DNA from: Actinoplanes sp. N902-109 | GTDB taxonomy: Bacteria; Actinomycetota; Actinomycetes; Mycobacteriales; Micromonosporaceae | Length of the DNA: 64,000 nucleotides | Direction of reading: 5' to 3' | Assembly: GCF_000389965.1 (NCBI RefSeq) | Contig: NC_021191.1 | Span: 4,341,501 to 4,405,500, forward strand | Shown: in pieces, positions 48,987 to 56,581 of the stretch | How the letters are laid out: each line of letters starts with the position of its first letter | Position numbering within the stretch: position 1 is the first letter of the stretch | The notes under the pieces: model-generated | Seen by the model: the letters and a program-made list of their open reading frames with translations, nothing else | Told to the model about the DNA's origin: nothing | The model's database searches: none | Made by a program: the position numbers and the translations under genes

Positions 48987-49967
48987 ATGGACGAGCGACG
49001 GGGAGCGCGCCGGCTGGCACTGCTGTGCCTGACGGTGTTCGCGCTGCTGCTCGCGCACCCGGCGGGCGCCCAGGCCATCGCCCACGGGGAAACCGTCGCC
49101 GACGGCGAGTACCCCTTCGCCGTCAAGCTGACCATGACCGCGATCCCGGAGACCGGCGGCGGCGTGCGCGACAGTTCCTGCTCCGGCGCGTTGATCTCAC
49201 CCCGGTGGGTGCTCACGGCCGGGCACTGCTTCCGCGACGAGAACCGCCGGCGGGTTTCCCGTACGGTCGCCGCCCGCACCACCGCCACGGTCGCCCGCAC
49301 CGACCTGACCAGCGACGCCGGTTCCGTTCGTACGGTGATCGGGGTGCGCCAGAGCAGCACCGCCGACATCGCCCTCGCCCAGCTCGACAAGCCGGTCACC
49401 GACGTGCCGCCGGTCCGCCTCAGCCGTAGCGCACCCGGCCGCGGTGAACGGGTGCGGCTGCTCGGCTACGGGCTGACCAGCGGCACCGCGACCCGCGAAC
49501 CGGACCGTCTGCACACCGGCCAGTTCACCGTCACCTCGGTGGACGACACCACGCTGGGCCTGACCGGCACGGCCCCGCGCGCCGACACCAGCGCCTGCCC
49601 GCACGACTCGGGCGGCCCGTACTTCACCGAACGCGGCGGCACCCCGGTCGTCGTCGCCGTGGTGAGCAAGGGCCCGACCTGCCCGCACACCGGCCCCGAC
49701 CTGGGCGGCCGGATCGACACCGCGGCCGGCTGGATCCAGTCGGTGATCGGCGCCGACGCCAAGCCGTCGCCCCGGGCCACGGGCAAGAAGCGCAAGCCGG
49801 CATCGAAGCCCGCGCCCTCCCGCGCCGCCGCGCCGCCTCCCGCGGAGCCCGGCCCGTCCTACCCGATGGTCGCGGCGGGCGTGGGCGCCTCCGCCACCGG
49901 CCTGGTGATCATCGCCGTGGCATTCCGCCGCCGCCCACGCCGCTCCCGCGGCGGCCACCGCCGCTGA
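48987..49967 (+). CDS. Membrane-anchored trypsin-like serine protease
   Basis: A 326-residue S1A-type protease. A signal peptide (about 1-30) is followed by a chymotrypsin-fold domain with His in WVLTAGHCF, Asp in SSTADIALAQL and Ser in CPHDSGGPYF (His replaces the usual Gly of GDSGGP, a common actinomycete variant). Cys pairs (SCSG and GHC; ACPH and TCPH) are in place. A Lys/Pro/Ala linker (about 255-290) leads to a C-terminal helix (AAGVGASATGLVIIAVAF) and an Arg-rich tail, so the enzyme should stay in the membrane facing out, similar to mycosin-like topology but without the subtilisin fold. The substrate is unknown. Confidence 0.88.
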   Translation: MDERRGARRLALLCLTVFALLLAHPAGAQAIAHGETVADGEYPFAVKLTMTAIPETGGGVRDSSCSGALISPRWVLTAGHCFRDENRRRVSRTVAARTTATVARTDLTSDAGSVRTVIGVRQSSTADIALAQLDKPVTDVPPVRLSRSAPGRGERVRLLGYGLTSGTATREPDRLHTGQFTVTSVDDTTLGLTGTAPRADTSACPHDSGGPYFTERGGTPVVVAVVSKGPTCPHTGPDLGGRIDTAAGWIQSVIGADAKPSPRATGKKRKPASKPAPSRAAAPPPAEPGPSYPMVAAGVGASATGLVIIAVAFRRRPRRSRGGHRR

Positions 49968-49968
49968 C

Positions 49969-50697
49969 TCAGCCGGCGGTGCGGCCCGGCAGGGTGGCGA
50001 GCGCGGCTGAGCGCTGCTCGACCAGGCCGGCGTACGTGCCGTCGCGTTCCGCCCAGCGGTGCATGAGCACGCCCCGCACCAGGATCTCGGGCGGCGTCGG
50101 GTTCTCCCGCAGCAGGTCCATCACCTCGTCGAGGAAGTCTTCCAGGTCCAGCGCGTGCGGGTTCGACGAGCCGATCCGGGTGGCGACCGCCGGCGGCACC
50201 AGTTCGGCCACCTCGACGCCGGTGCCCAGCAGTTGCGCGCGCAGGGCCTCCGAGTAGGCGTGCACAGCGGCCTTGGAGGCGCCGTAGCTGGCCATGAGCG
50301 GGAACGGCAGGAAGCCGATGCCGGAGCTCACCGGGATGATGGTGCCCGCGCCCCGGCTCAGCAGGTGCGGGGTGAACGCATCGATGGCCCGGATGGTGCC
50401 GAGCAGGTTGGTCTCGATGGTGCTGCCGGCCGTTGCGAAGTGCGCCGGGTCGCGCAGGTCCTCGGGAGCCCCGATGCCGGCCGAGATGATGATCGTGTCG
50501 AGGTCCGGGTGGTCTGCCAGCACGGTGTCGCGGGCGCGCAGCACCGAGTCCGGGTCGGTGACGTCGATCGGCACGTCGGCGTTGGTGCGGGCGCCGGTGA
50601 CCACGGTGCTGCCGGCCGCCGCGAACCGCCGGGCGAGGCCCGCGCCGATGCCGCTGCTGGCGCCGATGACGAAGACGGTGCGATGGGTGATGTCCAT
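49969..50697 (-). CDS. Short-chain dehydrogenase/reductase
   Basis: A 242-residue classical-type SDR. It has the cofactor loop VIGASSGIGAG near residue 10, the IIISAGIG (NAG-like) motif near 70, the catalytic Ser in VSSGIG, and YGASK with Tyr and Lys near 140. It is an NAD(P)-dependent oxidoreductase of unknown substrate. It is divergent from an XRE-family regulator, a pairing common in actinomycetes where the regulator controls the SDR. Its stop lies 1 base beyond the end of the convergent protease gene. Confidence 0.92.
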   Translation of the reverse strand: MDITHRTVFVIGASSGIGAGLARRFAAAGSTVVTGARTNADVPIDVTDPDSVLRARDTVLADHPDLDTIIISAGIGAPEDLRDPAHFATAGSTIETNLLGTIRAIDAFTPHLLSRGAGTIIPVSSGIGFLPFPLMASYGASKAAVHAYSEALRAQLLGTGVEVAELVPPAVATRIGSSNPHALDLEDFLDEVMDLLRENPTPPEILVRGVLMHRWAERDGTYAGLVEQRSAALATLPGRTAG

Positions 50698-50736
50698 GCT
50701 GCTCAGCCTGAGCGGGTGCGGCTCCCGGCGGAGAGA

Positions 50737-50752
50737 CCCCGGTGATCCGGGG
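50737..50752. promoter_or_regulatory. Inverted repeat between SDR and XRE-regulator genes
   Basis: CCCCGG-TGAT-CCGGGG, 6-bp perfect arms, near the middle of the 102-bp divergent gap. A likely operator for the adjacent XRE-type regulator, though GC-rich palindromes arise easily by chance in this genome. Confidence 0.4.
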
Positions 50753-50799
50753 AGTGGCAGGGCCCCCTCTGGCGGCGGCGCGGCCGACTACCGTACGGG

Positions 50800-51621
50800 A
50801 TGATGACCAGCGACGACGAGGCGAACCGGCTCGGGCGGTACCTGCGGGCCCGGCGCGAGCTGATCACGCCCGGGCAGGCGGGCATCCCGGCCGGGGCCAA
50901 CCGGCGGGTGCGGGGGTTGCGCCGCGAGGAGGTGGCCCTGCTCGCCGGGATCAGCGCGGACTACTACCTGCGCCTCGAGCGGGGCCGGGACCGCAACCCG
51001 TCGCCGCAGGTGCTCGAGGCGCTGGCCCGGGTGCTGCGCCTGGACGACGTCGAGACGACCTACCTGCAGGGCCTGACCAGGACCAAGCCGCGGGTACGGC
51101 CGAAGCGGCGCGCCGAGCGGGTGCCGCCCCGGCTGCACCACCTGCTGGCCACGGTGGGCGTACCGGCGTTCGTGGAGGGCCGCTCGTTCGACGTGCTGGC
51201 CTCCAACGCGCTCGCCGTCGCGCTGTCGCCGCGGCTGCGCCCGGGGGAGAACAGGTTGCGCTCGCTGCTGCTCGACCCCGAGGAGCAGGCGTTCCACACC
51301 GACTGGGAAGCGGCCACCGCGGGCTTCGTCGCGGCGTTCCGCAGGGCTGTCGGCGATGACACGGACGACGCCCGGGTGATCGAGCTGGTCGGTGAGCTGT
51401 CGCTGGCCAGCGAGCGGTTCCGGCGGTTGTGGGCCCGGCACGACGTCCGGGAGCTGGCCGGCGGCTCGATCACGGTGAACCACCCGGTGGTGGGGGAGCT
51501 GCGGCTCAACCGCGACAAGCTGCCGGTCGGCGAGCTGATCCTGGTGGTGTACTACCCGGACGAGCACAGCGGGAGCGCCGAGAAGCTGCGGCTGCTGTCG
51601 GCGCTGGTGCCCGGCACCTGA
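50800..51621 (+). CDS. XRE-family regulator with MmyB-like ligand domain
   Basis: A 273-residue regulator. The N-terminal helix-turn-helix (about 10-85) has the typical LGRYLRARRELITPGQAGIP, RVRGLRREEVALLAGISADY and YLRLERGRDRNPS segments, and the C-terminal MmyB-like domain (about 110-265) has DVLASNALAVALSP, FHTDWEAATAGFVAAFR and RLWARHDVRE. MmyB-like domains bind fatty-acid-type ligands. It is divergent from the SDR gene and probably represses it. ATG 50800 and ATG 50803 are both possible starts. Confidence 0.92.
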   Translation: MMTSDDEANRLGRYLRARRELITPGQAGIPAGANRRVRGLRREEVALLAGISADYYLRLERGRDRNPSPQVLEALARVLRLDDVETTYLQGLTRTKPRVRPKRRAERVPPRLHHLLATVGVPAFVEGRSFDVLASNALAVALSPRLRPGENRLRSLLLDPEEQAFHTDWEAATAGFVAAFRRAVGDDTDDARVIELVGELSLASERFRRLWARHDVRELAGGSITVNHPVVGELRLNRDKLPVGELILVVYYPDEHSGSAEKLRLLSALVPGT

Positions 51622-51672
51622 CGCACCCGGGGTCCGCCGCGGCGCCGCGCCGGGCGGCCAGACTTCCCGGCC

Positions 51673-52293
51673 GTGAGACGAGCTGCCCTGGTGGCGCTGC
51701 TGGCCGGCGTCCTGATCGTGCCGGGCGGCCGCCGTGGCCACCCACCGCCGCGGGAGGCGGCCGGCGCCGACCCCGCCGTGGCGGCCGTTGACTGCCTCCG
51801 CCAGCGGCGCGCGCTCAGCCCGTACCTGGTCGTGGTGATGCTGATCGCCCAGCGGGACCGGCCCGCGGTGCCGGGGCTGGCCGCGCAGATCCGCCGGGGT
51901 GTCGCCGGGCTGGACCGGGCCTACCATGCCGGCACCGGCGACGCCGGGCTGCTGACGGCCGCGTTCGCGCTGGCCGCCCGGGCCGAGATCGGCACCGACC
52001 CGGCCGCGGCGGAGGCGCACTATGCCGCAGCGGCCGACCTGGTCGAACGGGCCGCCCCGGGTGGCCGGGCGCTCGGGGCCACCGAGCTGGCCCGCACCGC
52101 CCGCGCGTTCGGCGATCCCCGGGCCGCGGACTGGCAGCGCCTGGCCGGCCCGGCCGACCTGCCGCGGGGCAGCCCGGTCGCGCCGCCGCACTGCGCGTTC
52201 GACCGGGCCACGGCGTTGTCACGAGACGCCGTGCACCAGCCGGTCGGCGAGCAGACCCTCGCGGCGGCCCTGCTCAGTCCACGTCGTTCGTGA
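51673..52293 (+). CDS. Hypothetical exported helical protein
   Basis: A 206-residue protein of unrecognised family with a short hydrophobic N-terminus (ALVALLAGVLIVPGG) that could be a signal peptide, then a helix-rich, Ala-rich body with AAEAHYAAAADLVERAA resembling a TPR-like hairpin. It contains two Cys (VDCLRQRR, HCAFDR). GTG 51673 is the start, with no strong ribosome site. Its last 20 bases overlap the convergent lipoprotein gene. Codon usage looks coding, but the gene is one of the weaker calls. Confidence 0.55.
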   Translation: MRRAALVALLAGVLIVPGGRRGHPPPREAAGADPAVAAVDCLRQRRALSPYLVVVMLIAQRDRPAVPGLAAQIRRGVAGLDRAYHAGTGDAGLLTAAFALAARAEIGTDPAAAEAHYAAAADLVERAAPGGRALGATELARTARAFGDPRAADWQRLAGPADLPRGSPVAPPHCAFDRATALSRDAVHQPVGEQTLAAALLSPRRS

Positions 52294-53152
52294 GCATCTC
52301 GTACGCCGCCGGGTCGAGCTCCCGCGCACCCGCCGGAGCGGTCTGCGGCGGGGTGTCACCGTAGTGCGAGACCGTGATGGTCACCGGCGGCTCGGCTGCC
52401 TCGGTCGGGGCGTCGGACGGCACCGGGTCGGCCGACGCGGGCGCCTGCAAGGCCCCCGGGAGCGTGACGGTGATCGTGCTGAGCCGGCCCTTGTCGTCGA
52501 TGGTGGCCCGGAACGGCAGCTGTTTGGCGCGCGGGCCGTAGAAGTAGAACGGGTCGTTGGTGAACAGGCCGAGCTGCGGGTCGACCTGGGTCGCGTCCAG
52601 CGTGCCGGTGATCGTGCGACCGTCGAGCTGGGCCGACACCACCGCCCCGGCCAGCCCGGCGGCACCGGTGACATCGGGGGCGGCGGCGTCCGGGGCGGCG
52701 GGCAGGTTCTCCATGCCGCTCTGGTCCTCGGCGTCGGCGGCCTGGTGCAGGCGCTTCTCGTCGGCGCGCACCCAGTGCTTGCCGTCGAGGGAGTCCATCA
52801 CCTGCCGGGCCGTGCGCAGCTCCTGAGGGTCGGCCCCGGCGGCGTGCTTCTCGATGAGCTGACGCCAGGCGTCGTACGCCTCGCCGTGAATCTTGTAGCG
52901 GAGGTAGAAGGCCGATCCGGTGCGCAGCACCGAGGGGCCGTACTGCCGGCTGATCGACGAGCTGTCCGGCAGATGGACGGCACCCGCCGTGCCGTCGCTG
53001 CGGGTGAAGGTGTAATTGCCGGCCGTCAGCCCGCTCAGGGACGCGGCCAGGGCCGGGCGGCCGTCGGCGGGCTCGCCGCCGGCGCCGGTGTTGGCGCATC
53101 CGGCCGCGAGCAACGGCAGCAGCGTCAGAGCAGCGAGAGGCTTCACCGGCAC
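52274..53152 (-). CDS. Lipoprotein, possibly LppX/LprG-like
   Basis: A 292-residue exported lipoprotein with a canonical lipobox LLAAGC (Cys19). The mature body (SLSGLTAGNYTFTRSDGTAG, FYLRYKIHGEAYDAWRQLIE, YFYGPRAKQLPFRATIDDKG, LSTITVTLPG) has the alternating-strand look of the LolA/LppX-type lipid-carrier fold, though I cannot confirm the family. It lies 3 bases downstream of a polysaccharide deacetylase gene on the same strand, so the two form an operon acting at the cell envelope. The 3' end overlaps a convergent hypothetical gene. Confidence 0.8.
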   Translation of the reverse strand: MPVKPLAALTLLPLLAAGCANTGAGGEPADGRPALAASLSGLTAGNYTFTRSDGTAGAVHLPDSSSISRQYGPSVLRTGSAFYLRYKIHGEAYDAWRQLIEKHAAGADPQELRTARQVMDSLDGKHWVRADEKRLHQAADAEDQSGMENLPAAPDAAAPDVTGAAGLAGAVVSAQLDGRTITGTLDATQVDPQLGLFTNDPFYFYGPRAKQLPFRATIDDKGRLSTITVTLPGALQAPASADPVPSDAPTEAAEPPVTITVSHYGDTPPQTAPAGARELDPAAYEMLTNDVD

Positions 53153-53155
53153 ACC

Positions 53156-53962
53156 CTACGATCTCGGGTCGAGCGACACGAACCGGTATCCGCGGGCCTT
53201 CAGCGCGGGGATCACCGTGGACAGTGCGGTGTAGGTCTGCGACCGGTCGCCCCCGCCGTCGTGGCACAGCAGGATCTGCCCGGGCCGGGCCTTGAGCAGC
53301 CGCCGGGAGATCGCGGCGACGCCGGGCCGCGACCAGTCCCGCGGGTCGTCGCTCCAGTCCAGCGGGATGAGCCGGTGCTGGGCGGCGTTGCGCAGCAACG
53401 CCGGTGACCAGTCGCCGCCGGGGGAGCGGAACAGCGTCGGTGCCTCCCCGGTGGTGTCGTGGATCTTCTCCTGTGCCCGGGTGAGCTCCTTGGCGACGGT
53501 GTGCGCGTTCTTCTTCCCCAGGTGGGTGGGGTGGCTCCAGGTGTGGTTGGCCAGCCGGTGCCCGTCGCGGACCACCGCCCGCGCCACCGTCTCGTGCCCG
53601 AGCACCTGGTTGCCGATCATGCAGAACGTCGCGGGCACATGATGCTTGGCCAGCAGCCGCAGGATCTTGGGCGTCCACACCGGATGCGGCCCGTCGTCGA
53701 TGGTCAGCGCGACCGCGTCGCTGGGGAACGCGCTGCCGCCGACCGCGCGCCGGTAGTCGGCCAGCGTGAACACCGGGTGCGCCAGCGGCTTGAGCGCCGC
53801 CGGTTTCGCCGCGGGGTGCGAGGGCGGCGCGGACGGCCGGGGCGTCGCCGTGGCGACCGGCCGGCCGGGCCGTGCCGATCCCGTGGACGTCGAGCCGGCC
53901 AGGGCGAGTACGCCGGCGACGGTTCCGGCACCCAGCAGGTGCCGCCGGGACACAGTGATCAT
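53156..53962 (-). CDS. Tat-exported polysaccharide deacetylase (NodB domain)
   Basis: A 268-residue CE4 enzyme. The twin-arginine signal SRRHLLGAGTVAG is at the N-terminus, then a Pro/Ala linker and the NodB barrel: motif 1 LTIDDGPHP with the catalytic Asp pair, motif 2 HTWSHPTH with the zinc His residues, motif 3 FRSPGGDWSP, and a late motif QILLCHDGGGDR. It should remove N- or O-acetyl groups from cell-wall or chitin-like glycans outside the cell. ATG 53962 is used because it opens on the Tat signal. It is followed by the lipoprotein gene 3 bases later. Confidence 0.92.
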   Translation of the reverse strand: MITVSRRHLLGAGTVAGVLALAGSTSTGSARPGRPVATATPRPSAPPSHPAAKPAALKPLAHPVFTLADYRRAVGGSAFPSDAVALTIDDGPHPVWTPKILRLLAKHHVPATFCMIGNQVLGHETVARAVVRDGHRLANHTWSHPTHLGKKNAHTVAKELTRAQEKIHDTTGEAPTLFRSPGGDWSPALLRNAAQHRLIPLDWSDDPRDWSRPGVAAISRRLLKARPGQILLCHDGGGDRSQTYTALSTVIPALKARGYRFVSLDPRS

Positions 53963-53992
53963 GAGACCGAAACATAGCAACACGACACAAAC

Positions 53993-54293
53993 TCATGAGT
54001 CGCGGTAGGCGGCCACGGTGGCCGCCGCGATCATCGCGCCCGCCCACACCGCCGGTGCCACCAGCGAACCGTCCCAGGCCCCGGTGTCCGGCAACAGCGC
54101 GCCCAGCGTCGCCGACCGCCCCCGCAGCACCGGCGCGGCGACGAAGTAGACACCCAGCAGCACGCTCGCCGCCGGCCCGGTCTGCCGTACGAGACTGCCC
54201 ACCGCAGCAGCCAGCAGGGTGCTCAGCGTGAGGTAGCCGGCGGCGGGCAGCAACGGCCATCCGGTCAGCGCGGCAGCGACCACGGCGACCGGG
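53993..54293 (-). pseudogene. 5'-truncated membrane permease (C-terminal fragment)
   Basis: About 100 codons encoding three or more membrane helices (VAVVAAALTGWPLLPAAGYL, LSTLLAAAVGSLVRQ, LLGVYFVAAPVLRG, VAPAVWAGAMIAAATVAAY) and ending in a proper stop. The pattern matches the C-terminus of an ABC-2-type or related permease. Membrane-like coding stops abruptly at about 54293; beyond it the frame is antisense to a response regulator. The N-terminal half is therefore lost. It meets the similarly truncated regulator head to head. Confidence 0.7.
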
Positions 54294-54809
54294 ACCGTGG
54301 TGCTGATGGACGTGCGGATGCCCCGGCTCGACGGACTGGCGGCAACCCGGCGCATCTGCGCCGACCCGGCCCTGGCCGGCACCCGGGTGCTGGTGCTGAG
54401 CATGTTCGCGCTGGACGAGTACGTGTACGAGGCGCTGCACGCGGGCGCGTCCGGCTTCCTGCTCAAGGATGCCCGTCCCGAGGAACTCGCCGACGCGGTC
54501 CGGTGCACCCGCGACGGCGAGTCGCTGTTCGCGCCGGCGATCCTGACCCGGCTGGTCGCGCACTTCATCGCCGCGCCCCGGCCCGGGCGGGTGGCCCCGG
54601 TGCTGCGCCGGCTGACCGCCCGCGAGGTCGACGTGCTGACCCTGATCGGCACCGGGCTGTCCGACGACGAGATCGCGACCGCCCTGGTGATCGCGGTCAA
54701 GACGGTCAAGTCGCACATCACCCACCTGCTGGCCAAGCTGGCCGTCCGCGACCGTGCCCAGCTGGTGATCGCCGCCTACGACGCCGGCCTGGTGCGCCCG
54801 CGCGACTGA
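54294..54809 (+). pseudogene. 5'-truncated NarL/LuxR-type response regulator
   Basis: The surviving 171 codons start inside the receiver domain at VVLMDVRMPRLDGL, which holds the phosphoacceptor Asp, and continue through VLVLSMFALDEYVYEALHAG, GASGFLLKDA and a complete LuxR-type helix-turn-helix (LTAREVDVLTLIGTGLSDDE, VKTVKSHITHLLAKL). The first 50 or so receiver residues, including the acidic Mg pocket, are missing, so phosphorylation should fail. A GTG at 54297 could still start a fragment with an intact DNA-binding domain. No histidine kinase gene is left nearby. It looks like one side of a deletion. Confidence 0.75.
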
Positions 54810-54825
54810 CCGGTGGCGGCCCCGA

Positions 54826-55266
54826 TCAGGCGGGCTGGGCCGGCACGCCGGGGCTGACCAGGGCGGCCACCGACACCGTGGTGCCGCCGGGGCCGGAGGT
54901 CACCGACAGCACCCGGGTGGTGCGCTCGACCAGCCACAGACCCATGCCGCCGGATTCGGTGAGCTGTGGCCGTACCGTGCGGCCGAAGAAGCGGGCGGGG
55001 TCGAAGCCGGTGCCCTCGTCGCGGACCTCGCAGGTCAGCTCGGCGCCGCAGCGCAGCGTGAGATGTGCCGTCGTGCTGCCGTGCCGCACCGCGTTCGTGG
55101 TCAGCTCGTTGATCGCCATCACCCAGTCGGTGAGCTCATCACCGGCCAGGCCGAACCCGGCCGACAACGCCCGCACCCGGCGGCGCACATCGTCGATCTG
55201 CGCCAGTGTGAACGTCACGGCCAGCAGGACGGCGGGGTCCGGATGGCCATCGGGCGGTATCGCCAT
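54826..55266 (-). CDS. RsbW/SpoIIAB-like ATP-binding regulatory protein
   Basis: A 146-residue GHKL-ATPase of the anti-sigma/serine kinase type. The N-box NELTTNAVRHG is near residue 53, the G1 box VRDEGTGFDP near 80 and the G2 box GGMGLWLVERTT near 107. It should phosphorylate an anti-sigma-factor antagonist and bind a sigma factor, or act as a stand-alone ATP sensor; no sigma or STAS-domain gene is adjacent. It converges with the truncated response regulator by 16 bases. The frame is intact. Confidence 0.9.
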   Translation of the reverse strand: MAIPPDGHPDPAVLLAVTFTLAQIDDVRRRVRALSAGFGLAGDELTDWVMAINELTTNAVRHGSTTAHLTLRCGAELTCEVRDEGTGFDPARFFGRTVRPQLTESGGMGLWLVERTTRVLSVTSGPGGTTVSVAALVSPGVPAQPA

Positions 55267-55439
55267 TGATCATGGTCTCCGTCGTCGAGAGTGGCCCCCA
55301 TCGTCTCAGACGCTGCCCGCGCCCGCTCGCCCGGGACCGTCCTGTGGTGGCCCGCACGCCTCCGGCGGTAAGCCGCCTGATTGCTGCCGTCGAGCCGGGT
55401 GCCGCCGCATTCCGGCCGCCGGTCCCGGACGTTCTGGCG

Positions 55440-55958
55440 ATGTCCGTCAACCGGCGGGTTGATATCACCGGCGTCCATTCTGGAGATGATGTCATTCGCG
55501 CGGTGATCAGCGGTCTGGATCAGCCGATGAACATCGAATTCGCCCGCGACGGCCGCATTTTCGGCGTCGAGAAGGCCGGCCGGATCAAGGTTTCGACTCC
55601 ATTGCCGACACCACGCCGACGCTTTTCGCCGGCTGGTGACGTGATGACCGGCACCAAGACCGTGCTGGTGCACGACTGGTGCCAGCAGTTCGCGTCCCAC
55701 TCGGTGGGTGATCTGCATTTCGGTGCGGACGGCATGCTCTATGTCAGCGCCGGTGACGGGGCTAGTTACGGCGTCACAGACTGGGGGCAGTTCGGCTCGC
55801 CGGTCAACCCGTGCGCCGACCCACCCGGCGGCGCCATGACCGCGCCGGGTGCACAACCTTCACCGCCAGGACCGGCCGGTACGTGCGGCTGCGCGCCCTG
55901 CGCGAGGTCGCCGGTCAGCCGAGGCAGCGTCGCCGAGCTGCGCGTAGCCGCGCAGTGA
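55440..55958 (+). pseudogene. Decayed PQQ-type sugar dehydrogenase with discoidin tail
   Basis: Pieces of a glucose/sorbosone dehydrogenase remain: SGLDQPMNIEFARDGRIFGV, then in the next frame FDSIADTTPTLFAGW ending in a stop, then in the first frame VHDWCQQFASHSVGDLHFG and GMLYVSAGDGASYG with SPVNPCADPPGG. The blades between LFA and VHDWCQQ, and those after PCADPPGG, are missing. The last part is the end of an F5/8-type discoidin domain split over two frames (TGRYVRLRALREVAGQP, then GSVAELRVAAQ and a stop). At least two frameshifts and two internal deletions make it non-functional. Confidence 0.75.
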
Positions 55959-56078
55959 GGCCGGCGCCTCGGCCACCCGGCGTGCTGCCGTGCCGCTGGG
56001 TGGCCGGGCGGCCTTGCGCCTCTCAGCTTGGCCGGGCCGGCTTGCCGCTGTCAGCCCGGCCGGGCGTGGCTCCGGTCG

Positions 56079-56384
56079 TCAGCTCGCCGAGCGGAACAGC
56101 TCGTCGCGGGTCACCCGCAACGCCACCGAGCCCGGTTCGCCCTCGGTGACCTCGTCGATCTGGTCACCACCGGCATACGTGTCGTTCGACAGCCACCCGG
56201 TGCCGTCGATGCGGACGTAGCCGGTCGCCATCAACTCCTCGGCAATCCCGGCCGCCACATCGGGACGTACCTGTGTGCCCGGCATCTGCACCGCGGTGAC
56301 CGTACCGGCCTGTTGCCCGGCGGCGTCCGCGACCTCCATCCCGACGCCGACGCGGGCGACGGGGACTGCGCTCTCTGGTTGCAT
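56079..56384 (-). CDS. PRC-barrel-like small protein
   Basis: A 101-residue cytosolic protein: VGVGMEVADAAGQQAGTVTA, then VQMPGTQVRPD, a helix (AAGIAEELMATG), YVRIDGTGWLSNDTYAGGDQ and VALRVTRDELFR. The opening and closing strands resemble a PRC-barrel, and related sequences are common as stand-alone stress proteins in actinomycetes; the assignment is by pattern only. ATG 56384 follows a GGGGAAA segment. The longer upstream frame overlaps no known domain. Function unknown. Confidence 0.7.
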   Translation of the reverse strand: MQPESAVPVARVGVGMEVADAAGQQAGTVTAVQMPGTQVRPDVAAGIAEELMATGYVRIDGTGWLSNDTYAGGDQIDEVTEGEPGSVALRVTRDELFRSAS

Positions 56385-56581
56385 GCGCGGCGTTTTCCCC
56401 GCGGGCAGCCGGCCAAACGTCACCGCCTCGGCCCGGCAGCCGGCGTGCCCATGTTGACGGACCTTGTCGGCGCCTGCGCGAGCGCGGGTGAGGTTACCGC
56501 CGGGAGCGGATCGGATCGCTGCACGGGCAGCAAGGGATTCCCCGCTTGTTCTCGTCAAGTCAACACATTCATGGTGGTCGC

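Noticed and set aside
46721..49399. 892-codon open frame on the minus strand
   Set aside because: Antisense to the GGDEF-EAL, roadblock-like and protease genes, whose motifs are intact on the plus strand. It has no recognisable domain.
54297..54809. Normal intact response regulator starting at GTG 54297
   Set aside because: It would lack the first third of the receiver domain, and the adjacent minus-strand permease is truncated at the same point, which fits a scar better.
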